Shown piece after piece: positions 1 through 7,301 of a stretch of 15,357 nt of DNA. Numbering within the stretch: the stretch's first letter is position 1; each line of letters begins with the position of its first letter. Under the pieces are notes generated by a model. It was not told the DNA's origin and did no database searches. It was given only the letters and a program-made list of their open reading frames with translations. A program made the position numbers and the translations under genes. The stretch is taken from NCBI GenBank assembly GCA_024695315.1, contig JAILIJ010000285.1, positions 1-15,357 on the forward strand, given 5' to 3'. The DNA is from Bacteroidaceae bacterium (GTDB taxonomy: Bacteria > Bacteroidota > Bacteroidia > Bacteroidales > Bacteroidaceae).

Positions 1-132
1 AAACAATCATTTTTGCGCTTTTCGTTTTTGTTTCTATATAACGCAAATATAACGCTTGTTAAACGGCCGTTTAACAAGCGTTATATTTGCGTTATATAGA
101 AACAAAAACGAAAAGCGCAAAAATGATTGTTT
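1..132. repeat. Perfect 132-bp palindrome with no spacer
   Basis: The arm at 1-66 is the exact reverse complement of 67-132, with the centre inside CGGCCG (64-69) and no loop. Each arm contains TATATTTG, a Bacteroidetes -7-like element (82-89 on the plus strand). A spacerless perfect palindrome of this length is unstable in living cells and lies exactly at the edge of the window. A fold-back assembly or amplification artefact at a contig end is therefore at least as likely as a genuine cruciform-forming site. Sequence symmetry is directly seen; the artefact reading is inference. Confidence 0.97.
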
Positions 133-171
133 TTACCCCAACTTTTGTCTTTACTAAAAGTAGTACCTCAC

Positions 172-257
172 AGTACCATGCGGATGGTACTACAGTACTT
201 TGCGGGAAAAACTGCAGTACCATGCGCATAGTACTGCAGTTTTTCCCGCAGAGTACT
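172..257. repeat. Nested GTAC-rich intergenic palindromes
   Basis: Two adjacent hairpin-forming units are present. The first (172-191) is AGTACCAT, loop GCGG, ATGGTACT. The second (194-257) is a 64-bp inverted repeat centred on ATGCGCAT (222-229), whose arms match except at two positions. The core ACTGCAGTAC is flanked by TTTTTCCCGC-type sequence in both arms. No coding potential was recognised here. The units share the AGTACC/GGTACT outline with each other and resemble the palindrome at 9588-9626, so they may belong to a dispersed REP-like family. Confidence 0.85.
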
Positions 258-778
258 AAATCGCTCTTTTGTATGCTCTTGTAGATTACAATCTTTTATT
301 ATGCCAATTATTTCATTTCTCCTATCTCATTTTAAGTATGGGATACGTAACCCAGTGGCAAGAAAGCAAACTATAGTTTCCCAGTATTGCAATCGTAGAC
401 ACGATTATGCTGATAAACTTATGGGCCATAAGAAGGTAAAAACTAAAAAACTCATACTTTTCGGTTATCATTTTCAGGTATTTTTTGTACAACATATTAT
501 TTTTTGTTTTATATTTGCCACGTTAAGATGAAAAATACTTTATTGAGTAACTAATTTCGTAGCTCAAATTCAATGGACTATAGATGTTGTAGAATAGAAT
601 AAAAGTGGACGTATCACTCCCTTTTGTGATAGCTCTTGGCGAAAGCAAATAACGTCAATCATTCGGCCTTATCTATGCCCAAATGTTGAGAAAACCATTC
701 TCCACATATCCATATTTCTTGAAGCCGAGCCTCGAAATCCTAATTAATAATTAACTAATTTAATACCTAAAAAAGATC
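258..778. other. Intergenic region, no convincing gene
   Basis: About 520 bp with no recognisable gene. An open frame at 301-531 (76 codons) shows no family resemblance and is rich in Phe and Ile from AT-rich DNA. A 26-codon minus-strand open stretch at 659-739 reads rather protein-like (EARLQEIW, GEWFSQHLG) but has no start codon and is closed by stops on both sides, so it is at best a relic. A 12-bp palindrome AAACTATAGTTT lies within the 301-531 frame. A weak promoter candidate lies at 484-517. Confidence 0.6.
484..517 (+). promoter_or_regulatory. Candidate Bacteroidetes-type promoter
   Basis: TTTG at 484-487 and TATATTTG at 510-517 match the Bacteroidetes -33 (TTTG) and -7 (TAnnTTTG) elements, but the 22-nt spacing is slightly longer than the usual 19-21. 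It would give the aquaporin a leader of about 250 nt. AT-rich DNA makes chance matches common. Confidence 0.3.
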
Positions 779-1453
779 ATGAAAAAGTATCTTGCGGAAA
801 TGGTGGGAACAATGGTTCTCGTACTACTTGGCTGTGGAACAGCTGTGAGTCTTAATTGTGGATCGGACACGGCCAGTGTTGTTGGCACAGCCATGGCCTT
901 CGGTCTTGCTGTAATCGCTATGGCATACACCATTGGCGGAATTAGTGGATGCCATATCAATCCGGCAATCACTCTCGGATGTCTTCTTACAAAACGTATA
1001 AGCGGAAAGGATGCTGCTATGTATATGCTATTCCAGGTTATTGGAGCCATCATCGGTTCAGTCATTCTTTTTGCGTTGACTTCGACTGATGAGTCACTTG
1101 CAGGAGGCACAACAACAGGAGCTAATGCTTGTGGTGCCCATGGTATTGTAGCTGGCTGTATCGCAGAAATCGTTCTCACATGTATCTTCGTGCTTGTTGT
1201 TCTTGGCACAACAGACTCTAAGGTTGGTGCCGGCAGTTTTGCAGGACTAGCTATCGGCCTGTCTTTGATACTTATTCACCTCGTCGGAATCCACTATACA
1301 GGAACATCCGTCAACCCAGCTCGTTCTATAGGTCCAGCTTTGTTTGAGGGAGGTGACGCACTCAACCAGTTGCCAATCTTTATTATCGCCCCATTCGTTG
1401 GAGCAGCCATAGCAGCTGGAATCTGGAAACTTATTGGTCCAGAAGACAAATAA
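779..1453 (+). CDS. aqpZ: AqpZ-like water channel (aquaporin, MIP family)
   Basis: A 224-residue inner-membrane channel, the usual length for bacterial aquaporins. Both signature NPA motifs are present (residues 61-63 in GCHINPAIT and 179-181 in TSVNPARS), one in each of the two inverted halves. The four aromatic/arginine filter positions match those of E. coli AqpZ: Phe41, His167, Thr176 and Arg182. This argues for a water-selective pore rather than a glycerol facilitator, in which the Phe and His positions are smaller residues. Hydrophobic stretches fit six membrane segments. The ATG at 779 is the only start giving the complete first helix; no strong Shine-Dalgarno site is visible, as is common in Bacteroidetes. 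It appears monocistronic and is followed by a terminator at 1506-1541. The role in osmotic water flux is inferred from the family. Confidence 0.93.
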   Translation: MKKYLAEMVGTMVLVLLGCGTAVSLNCGSDTASVVGTAMAFGLAVIAMAYTIGGISGCHINPAITLGCLLTKRISGKDAAMYMLFQVIGAIIGSVILFALTSTDESLAGGTTTGANACGAHGIVAGCIAEIVLTCIFVLVVLGTTDSKVGAGSFAGLAIGLSLILIHLVGIHYTGTSVNPARSIGPALFEGGDALNQLPIFIIAPFVGAAIAAGIWKLIGPEDK

Positions 1454-1505
1454 AAAATCAAAACAACAAATAAATAATTACTTTTTTAGTTTATTAGCTT
1501 ATATG

Positions 1506-1541
1506 CCGTGCGGATCCATAATTGGCCGCACGGTTTTCTTT
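1506..1541 (+). terminator. Rho-independent terminator of the aquaporin gene
   Basis: An 8-bp GC-rich stem, CCGTGCGG (1506-1513) with CCGCACGG (1526-1533), encloses a 12-nt loop and is followed by TTTTCTTTT. It lies about 50 nt after the aquaporin stop codon in the right orientation. Confidence 0.85.
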
Positions 1542-1663
1542 TATTTTGCGTGAAACAATAGTTCCGCATGACTCTTTCCCTCTTTACTACGTTCTTTCAT
1601 ACTGCCAACTTTCAAAAAGTTGCGTTTCTGCCTCAATACTGTGTCATAGCGTTATTTGTTTCC

Positions 1664-1707
1664 CCTTCGTATTACCTTCGTTTCCCCTTCGTATCACCTT
1701 CGTATTG
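1664..1707. repeat. Four tandem 11-bp units (CCTTCGTATTA-like)
   Basis: The units start at 1664, 1675, 1686 and 1697. They read CCTTCGTATTA, CCTTCGTTTCC, CCTTCGTATCA and CCTTCGTATTG, sharing the first seven bases. The array lies in non-coding DNA between the aquaporin terminator and the 3' break of the alkyl-sulfatase relic. An 11-bp unit is close to one helical turn. A second 11-bp duplication, of unrelated sequence, is at 9787-9808. Confidence 0.9.
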
Positions 1708-1780
1708 ATTTCGAGTTTTTCTAACTGACAAAATGAAAGTGAAATTAGAAAGGATAGCTAACATTTTGTAAAAACAGGAG

Positions 1781-2640
1781 GTCAATTCTATGTGCATTTC
1801 TGCTGGTGCTTCTGTACCAGGAACGTTTTGGAATATAAATTCTTTTTTGTTAATAGCAATTTTCTGTACATCAGAATTGGAAAATGCTATTTCTAATGAT
1901 GGTACAGGGATGTCGCCAACCTAGTTGCTCACGGTTTTTCCGAGACCAGTACCCACAGCTCCAAATATTCCGCGTGGCAAGGCACTACCATACATATATT
2001 GTGCACGGCGTCCCATACAGTTTCCTAAATAGAGGTTCTCTGAAATTGATTCGTCATAGAATCCTACAGGGGCAAGTACAACTACATGTCCATCTTCAAC
2101 ATTTATTTGGGAAACATTTTCGTCTTTGATGTTGATTTTTCCCAAATTTTCATGTACGATAAGTCCACTTACCCCTTTGTAGTGGTCAACATGACTATGC
2201 GTAATCATGATTGCACATATTTCTGCTTTAGGATCCACTTTGCTTTTGAATGTCTCCCATGCAGCTATTGCTGTGTCAGGACCAAGTAATGGGTCTATTA
2301 ATGCCCATTTGTGATCGCAAACCTTGATGATGCTCATGGTTGAGAGATCGTATGAACGTGCCTGAAATATCTCTCCAGATTTTAGATCATTATCTGTTGC
2401 TTCATTTTCAACCTTAGGCCATACTTGGAAAATTCCATTTATATTATTAAGTTTTTCCATTCGCCACAGGTTTTTGTGTACTGATTTAGGGCTTGCACCT
2501 TCAAGGAATGAATATGAAGGCATATCCCATGCCACCTGATTGGTAGAATTCATGATAGCTTCTTCGAGATTGGTACCCACAACAAATCCACGATTGGCAT
2601 TTATAAAATCTGAATCGCTGTCGTCCTCTTGAAAATTCAT
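1781..2640 (-). pseudogene. Alkyl/aryl-sulfatase (BDS1/SdsA-like metallo-hydrolase) relic
   Basis: The frame from the ATG at 2640 to the TAG at 1921-1923 encodes 239 residues matching the N-terminal metallo-beta-lactamase part of secondary alkyl sulfatases. Matches include RGFV (17-20), WDMPSYSFLEG (38-48), LWRMEKLN (58-65), the zinc motif THSHVDH (147-153), and ENLYLGN with MGRRAQYMYG nearer the end. Beyond the TAG the same frame continues with family-like sequence ending in PGTEAPAEMH, and homology stops near 1781. Family members are about 600-660 residues. This copy therefore has an in-frame stop, lacks the N-terminal leader (a TAA lies in frame about 25 codons upstream of the ATG), and lacks the dimerisation and C-terminal SCP2-like parts. 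It should not give active enzyme. The ancestral role, hydrolysis of alkyl sulfate esters, is family knowledge. Confidence 0.85.
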
Positions 2641-3049
2641 GGGGGTAGGGCAATAGGTATCATCTTCTTTAGGTTTAGAGTATTCGGATTCAATACCTAA
2701 ATAAATGGTTTAGATTTTCGTTTCATGGCATATTTGCGTTATTTGATACGTAAATACGATTCAAATATAGACATATTTTGATAATTGATAAAATATTTGG
2801 CAATATTTATGAGAAAAAGACTATTACATAATCATCCTAGTTATTTTTTGCTTATTACAATTACATATTAGATGCGAATCTTGTCAACCACCTTACATCC
2901 ATTTATTATTTGTTAAATGCTATCGCTTCAATTTCTTTATATTTGAATATAGAATACCACGATGTGTCTATTTGTTCGCAAAAATAGACTGTATTTGGAT
3001 GTTTTGTTATATTATTTTGTTATTTGCAAACATTTTGCAATGTTATTTG

Positions 3050-3080
3050 TTTGCTCTATTAACTTTTTGTATTACATTTG
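3050..3080 (+). promoter_or_regulatory. Bacteroidetes-type promoter (TTTG - N19 - TAnnTTTG)
   Basis: TTTG at 3050-3053, a 19-nt spacer, then TACATTTG at 3073-3080, matching the Bacteroidetes primary sigma consensus at every defined base with the preferred spacing. Transcription would start near 3086-3088. It precedes the small ORF at 3127 and is the best candidate for driving the downstream five-gene operon. Confidence 0.65.
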
Positions 3081-3126
3081 CGCACACAACACAACATTTT
3101 AACACAAAAATTACACAAACACAAAC

Positions 3127-3201
3127 ATGAAGCAACAAAAACAAATAGAAATGCAGATGTTATCTAAAATGTTAGCATCGGATTGGAAGATTATCCAATA
3201 G
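3127..3201 (+). CDS. Possible 24-residue leader peptide / small ORF
   Basis: ATG at 3127, about 45 nt downstream of the predicted -7 element, opens a 24-codon frame beginning MKQQKQIEMQ and ending DWKIIQ before TAG at 3199-3201. The frame is rich in Lys, Gln and Met. There is no hydrophobic segment and no recognised family. Position directly after a strong promoter is the only argument for expression; no run of a single amino acid suggests a classical attenuator. It could equally be chance or the start of a lost gene. Confidence 0.3.
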   Translation: MKQQKQIEMQMLSKMLASDWKIIQ

Positions 3202-3501
3202 AACATTAGGTCATTCTTTGTTATAAACAGAAGAATATCAAGGGCAATAGAAAAAAGGTTAGATGTGATATTCTTCAGTATTTAGTACTTACATACTGAA
3301 AAAGAAGTGGAACAAAGCCACAGACTTTACAGTGTACACTCTACAGACCAGTTCATGAACATCAAATGACACATCTCATTTGCTTGGAGTTATATAGTAA
3401 TAATATTATGGTTTTGAATAAGCTAAAAAATATCTTACTATAACTCGAAATGACTTGGATTCTATAAATTTAATTATTAATGGACATTAAAGATTGTTAT
3501 T

Positions 3502-4830
3502 ATGAAAGTAAGAATTAAGGAATTGACCGAAAGTAGAGATACCGTAAACAAATGGATGGAGCGCTATGGGGTGCGTTTCGGAGTATATAAGAATAATGTT
3601 TTTAAGGAGCAATTATTTCCTTTTGATCCTATTCCTCGTATTATATCACACGAGGACTGGAGCTATCTGGAAAAGGGACTAAAACAAAGGGTTATTACTC
3701 TAAACAAATTCTTATGGGATATCTATCATGAGAAAAATATAATAAAAGATGGTATTGTGCCAGAGGAATTTGTGTATTCCTCAAAGGGATATATGCCAGA
3801 ATGTGAGGGGATAAATCCTCAAGATGGTATATATTCACATATTTCGGGAATTGACTTGGTTGAGGGAAAGGATGGTCAATGGTATGTTCTTGAAGACAAT
3901 TTGCGAATACCAAGCGGGGCAAGCTATCCAATGATTGCACGACAAATTACTCGTCGGGTGTCGCCAGCTACGTTTCAGGAGGGTGACGTGGCAGAAAACA
4001 GAAATTATGCTGACATGCTCCAGGGCATGATGGATGAGATGAATGCCGGTAGGGGGATTTCTGTCATTCTAACACCAGGACGTTACAATTCTGCTTTTTT
4101 CGAACATTCATATTTGGCAGAAAAGACTGGTGCTACATTAGCCTATCCTGGAGATTTATTTGTTGAGAACAGTACAGTTTATTACACAGGTCTCTATAAA
4201 GAACGTGTTCGAGTGGGATGTATCTATAGGCGTGTTAGTGATGAATACATGGACCCAATGGTGTTTGAGGCATCATCTATGCTTGGCATCCCAAATGTTA
4301 TGCAGGCCTACAGAGCCGGAAATGTGGCACTCATAAATGCCATTGGAAATGGGGTGGCTGACGATAAGGGAATATACTATTTCGTGCCTAAAATGGTGGA
4401 GTATTATTTAGGTGAGAAACCGATACTTCAGAATGCTCCTACATATTTGCCGTTCTTCAAAGATGACTATGAGTATGTGCTGAACAATATAGAGAAATTG
4501 GTCATTAAGGATGTAAGCGAGGCTGGAGGATACGGAGTTGTTTTTGGTAAAGATCTACCCACCGACAAACTTAATGAGTTGAAAGCACTTATTGTTGATC
4601 AGCCACGTAGATGGATTGCTCAGGAAGTTATCGACTTTAAGGATTTAGGAATTCTTGAAGGTGAGGAATGTGTGGAACGTAAGGCCGATTTACGAGCTTT
4701 CGTGATAAGCGGAAAGGAAACAAAAGTGTGGAAAAGCGGCCTGACACGTTTCTCAAGAAATCCAGACTCCTTTGTCGTCAACTCTTCGCAGGGTGGAGGA
4801 TTCAAAGATACTTGGGTGATGGAAAAGTAG
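3502..4830 (+). CDS. Circularly permuted ATP-grasp protein (CP_ATPgrasp, DUF404/DUF407 type)
   Basis: A 442-residue cytoplasmic protein with no signal peptide. It matches the circularly permuted ATP-grasp family through ordered motifs: LVEGKDGQWYVLEDN (119-133) followed by RIPSGASY, RRVSDEYMDP (243-252), NAIGNGVADDKGIY (279-292), the glycine-rich IKDVSEAGGYGVVFG (335-349), WIAQEV (371-376), KADLRAF (394-400) and GLTRFSR (413-419). ATP-grasp enzymes activate a carboxylate as acyl-phosphate and join it to an amine, so a peptide- or amide-bond-forming role is expected; the substrate is unknown. It opens an operon with alpha-E, transglutaminase-like and AstE-like genes, of which the first two are its classic neighbours. 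The gap to the next gene is 70 bp with no terminator. Likely transcribed from the promoter at 3050-3080. Confidence 0.88.
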   Translation: MKVRIKELTESRDTVNKWMERYGVRFGVYKNNVFKEQLFPFDPIPRIISHEDWSYLEKGLKQRVITLNKFLWDIYHEKNIIKDGIVPEEFVYSSKGYMPECEGINPQDGIYSHISGIDLVEGKDGQWYVLEDNLRIPSGASYPMIARQITRRVSPATFQEGDVAENRNYADMLQGMMDEMNAGRGISVILTPGRYNSAFFEHSYLAEKTGATLAYPGDLFVENSTVYYTGLYKERVRVGCIYRRVSDEYMDPMVFEASSMLGIPNVMQAYRAGNVALINAIGNGVADDKGIYYFVPKMVEYYLGEKPILQNAPTYLPFFKDDYEYVLNNIEKLVIKDVSEAGGYGVVFGKDLPTDKLNELKALIVDQPRRWIAQEVIDFKDLGILEGEECVERKADLRAFVISGKETKVWKSGLTRFSRNPDSFVVNSSQGGGFKDTWVMEK

Positions 4831-4900
4831 ACTTAGCCATAATTGACTTCCATTACTTCATTTTTAGTACTTCATAAATTTAAATTATAATTCTAAAGGT

Positions 4901-5599
4901 ATGACAGCAAACACAATAATATCAGCTAAAAAAGCAAACAGTTTATTCTGGCTTGGAAGATACGAAGAAAGAGTGTATACGACTTTACACATGCTCCGCA
5001 AATGTTACGATAAAATGATTGATGGGGAAGTGGGTGATTACTGGCCTCTTCTAAATACACTCGATGCCTATGGCTCGTATCAGAACAATAGTGAGTTTAC
5101 TTTGGGTATGATGTATGACAAAGGAAATCCTTGTTCCGTCATAACAGCACAGACCAAGGCCATGGATAACGCTATATTGCTGCGTGAGGAAATTATGTCT
5201 GAAACCCTTAGTTATTTGGAAATGAGCGTTGCTCTCATGAATGAATGTAGTGCAAAAAAGGATGCTAATATAATATGTTTACAACCTGTCATCGACTGGT
5301 CTTTGGCATTCTGGGGCTCGGCAGAACAAAGATTTAAGAATCATAGGGCACTATATATTATGATGATGGGGCGCAACATCGAAAATTTGGATATGTTGAT
5401 AAGGTATAACTATGGGTATGAAAGAATAGCTTTAGCATACGATTCGCTAAAACGTTATTTCAGACAGATTCCTAATATTATTGACGAAAATTTGGAGAAA
5501 AAGTTGGACATGCTCATTACGCACGATAAATTCCGTATTAACGACGTAGACTACAAACACGAATTGCTGGTTTCTCTCAACAAGTTTGTCAAAGTCTAA
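4901..5599 (+). CDS. Alpha-E (DUF403) protein
   Basis: A 232-residue, mostly helical, soluble protein. The N-terminal signature AKKANSLFWLGRYEERV (9-25) is the alpha-E hallmark. A central AMDNAILLREEIMSE (86-100) and a later MMGRNIENLDMLIRY (about 155-169) repeat the Arg/Glu-rich helical pattern. As I recall, many family members are around 300 residues, so this is a compact version, but it has a complete start and C-terminus. Alpha-E proteins occur almost always with circularly permuted ATP-grasp proteins and are thought to work with them, perhaps as substrate or amine-transfer partner; no reaction is firmly assigned. The gene lies 70 bp after the ATP-grasp gene and 5 bp before the transglutaminase-like gene. 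Confidence 0.85.
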   Translation: MTANTIISAKKANSLFWLGRYEERVYTTLHMLRKCYDKMIDGEVGDYWPLLNTLDAYGSYQNNSEFTLGMMYDKGNPCSVITAQTKAMDNAILLREEIMSETLSYLEMSVALMNECSAKKDANIICLQPVIDWSLAFWGSAEQRFKNHRALYIMMMGRNIENLDMLIRYNYGYERIALAYDSLKRYFRQIPNIIDENLEKKLDMLITHDKFRINDVDYKHELLVSLNKFVKV

Positions 5600-5604
5600 A
5601 TTAT

Positions 5605-6372
5605 ATGAAACGTTATATCTATAATTATCAAACAATCACTACATTTAGTAAACCGATAGACATGCATTCGTTTTTGCTTAGGTGTCAACCAGCCATTAAT
5701 GAGCGCCAAAAGATAGAAAATGAACATGTCATCATTTCACCTGACTACTGGACGGAATCGGGTGTCGATGCTTTTGGTAACAAAATCATTTTTGGTGGAA
5801 CAACAAAACCGCAGAATACTTTTGCATACGTTAGCACAGGACTTGTGAATATAAAAGACGAGGCAACGGAACAGGATGAAAAAAACTTACATATATACAC
5901 CTTACAATCACGACTGACTTGGCTTAATGAGGATATGATTGACCTTGCAAGAAGTTTAGAGCATTTTCATTTGGACATGGCTGAACATATATGTAGCCTT
6001 GTGCACGAAATGCTACATTATGTTCCTAATACGACAAACGTAGACACTCCAGCCTGGGAGGTGCTACAGAAAAAACGCGGAGTGTGTCAGGATTTTGCAC
6101 ATCTCATGATTGCATTATGCAGAGCAAAAGGAATACCAGCTAGATATGTTAATGGGTTTCTTACTGGGACAGGACAAACTCATGCTTGGGTAGAGGTCTT
6201 TGACGGAAAAAACTGGTTGGGGTATGACCCTACACATAATTGTGACACTCGGCAAGGATATGTCAAGCTTTCCCATGGGCGGGACTATGCCGATTGCCCT
6301 GTGTGCAGAGGTATATTTCGTGGGAATGTTTTACAACAGACTCTAATCAATGTTACATTACATGAATTATGA
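5605..6372 (+). CDS. Transglutaminase-like cysteine protease/transamidase
   Basis: A 255-residue protein with an N-terminal beta-rich domain (about 1-85, the bacterial transglutaminase N-terminal type, including DAFGNKI at 55-61) and a transglutaminase core (about 120-215). The catalytic triad is visible: Cys161 in KRGVCQDFAHL, His193 in GQTHAWVEVF and Asp208 in WLGYDPTHN. There is no signal peptide, so action in the cytoplasm is likely. Members in ATP-grasp/alpha-E operons are predicted peptidases or amide-bond exchangers acting on the ligated product; that role is inferred. The start lies 5 bp after the alpha-E stop. The stop overlaps the next start as ATGA (6369-6372), indicating translational coupling. 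The C-terminal CPVCRG (231-236) contains two extra cysteines of unknown use. Confidence 0.9.
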   Translation: MKRYIYNYQTITTFSKPIDMHSFLLRCQPAINERQKIENEHVIISPDYWTESGVDAFGNKIIFGGTTKPQNTFAYVSTGLVNIKDEATEQDEKNLHIYTLQSRLTWLNEDMIDLARSLEHFHLDMAEHICSLVHEMLHYVPNTTNVDTPAWEVLQKKRGVCQDFAHLMIALCRAKGIPARYVNGFLTGTGQTHAWVEVFDGKNWLGYDPTHNCDTRQGYVKLSHGRDYADCPVCRGIFRGNVLQQTLINVTLHEL

Positions 6373-7301
6373 TTAAGACGATAGTATCAACAGAATTACC
6401 TGTCGACGAACAGTTCAGAATTAAAAAAAATGTCCTACAAAATGGTAAGGGAGGACTACGGTTCTGTGTGGTCACTGGAACACATGGAGATGAGCTTGAG
6501 GGACAGATGGTATGTTATGAATTAGCAAAATTAGTGGGCGAAGAACTTAACATGCTAAATGGCACGTTAGAGATTTATCCTGCTCTCAATCCGTTGGGAA
6601 TAGATACCATCCAACGTGGAATACCTAATTTCGATCTTGACATGAATAGGATATTCCCTGGTGATCCACATGGCACTATGGCTGAACAGACGGCTAACGC
6701 TATAATAGAGGATATTAAAGGGGCAGACATGGTCATCGACATACATTCAAGTAACCTATACCTTAGGGAGACACCACAGGTACGTATTAATGTGCAAAAC
6801 GAGGACTCGCTGGTGCCCTATGCTAAATTGTTAGGGATGGACTTTGTGTGGGTTCATGATGCGGCAACAGTATTAGAGGCTACTCTCGCACATACTCTTA
6901 ACACAAATGGAACTCCTTGTTTAGTGGTGGAAATGGGAGTCGGACAACGTATCAATCATAAAATGTGTAGAAGACTGGTGGGTGGAATATTGAACTTGAT
7001 GCAAAGTATGGGGATGTGGAGTGATAGGAAGATGCCGGATATAACTCCACCATTGATATGTAAAGGAAATCAGGTTAGCTTTCTAAACGCAGAAACGTCG
7101 GGAGTTTTTCTTACGGAATTAAAATGCGGTGTAGAAGTAGATAAGGGGGAGACTATAGGATTGATTGTTGACCCACTGAAAGGAAAAGTCCTCAGTACGG
7201 TAACATCACCCCAAAGAGGATATTTATTCACAATACGTGCTTATCCTATTGTTTACGAAGGGTCACTCATGGCACGAATATATAATTACGAGGAAATATG
7301 A
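6369..7301 (+). CDS. AstE/AspA-type (M14) zinc deacylase/carboxypeptidase, apparently active
   Basis: A 310-residue member of the succinylglutamate desuccinylase/aspartoacylase family. Expected active-site residues are all present: the zinc ligands His39 and Glu42 in GTHGDE, the third ligand His126 in DIHSS, the substrate-binding Asn93-Arg94 in DMNRIFPG (with Arg83 upstream), and the catalytic Glu188 in CLVVEMG. A C-terminal beta-barrel-like domain (about 235-305) carries GETIGLIVDP, SPQRGYL and PIVYEGSL, typical of the family. The enzyme should hydrolyse an amide bond releasing a small carboxylate or amino acid. In this operon that may be a product of the ATP-grasp enzyme (inference). It overlaps the genes on both sides by ATGA (6369-6372 and 7298-7301). 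No signal peptide. Confidence 0.88.
   Translation: MIKTIVSTELPVDEQFRIKKNVLQNGKGGLRFCVVTGTHGDELEGQMVCYELAKLVGEELNMLNGTLEIYPALNPLGIDTIQRGIPNFDLDMNRIFPGDPHGTMAEQTANAIIEDIKGADMVIDIHSSNLYLRETPQVRINVQNEDSLVPYAKLLGMDFVWVHDAATVLEATLAHTLNTNGTPCLVVEMGVGQRINHKMCRRLVGGILNLMQSMGMWSDRKMPDITPPLICKGNQVSFLNAETSGVFLTELKCGVEVDKGETIGLIVDPLKGKVLSTVTSPQRGYLFTIRAYPIVYEGSLMARIYNYEEI

Larger units (their letters stand above)
2641..3501. other. 860-bp intergenic region upstream of the five-gene operon
   Basis: AT-rich and without a recognisable full-length gene. It holds a well-matched promoter (3050-3080), a possible 24-codon ORF (3127-3201), a small hairpin (CAGTAT...ATACTG, about 3279-3301) and a short palindrome AGTGTACACT near 3331. 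Positions 2641-2716 are the open extension upstream of the sulfatase relic's first ATG. The long transcribed leader implied by the promoter position (about 415 nt before the ATP-grasp start) leaves room for regulation, but no known riboswitch was recognised. Confidence 0.55.

Noticed and set aside
301..531. 76-codon plus-strand open frame
   Set aside because: Low-complexity, no family features, and its end contains a promoter-like sequence; reads like chance in AT-rich DNA.
659..739. 26-codon minus-strand stretch with protein-like composition
   Set aside because: No start codon and bounded by stops; too short to assign to any family.
760..1209. 149-codon minus-strand open frame
   Set aside because: Fully antisense to the well-supported aquaporin and without recognisable features.
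1664..1707. CRISPR-like array
   Set aside because: The 11-bp units are directly adjacent with no spacers and no cas genes are present.
6369..7301. Calling this gene astE (arginine succinyltransferase pathway)
   Set aside because: No other arginine-succinyltransferase pathway genes are nearby; context points to the ATP-grasp/alpha-E system, so only family membership is claimed.
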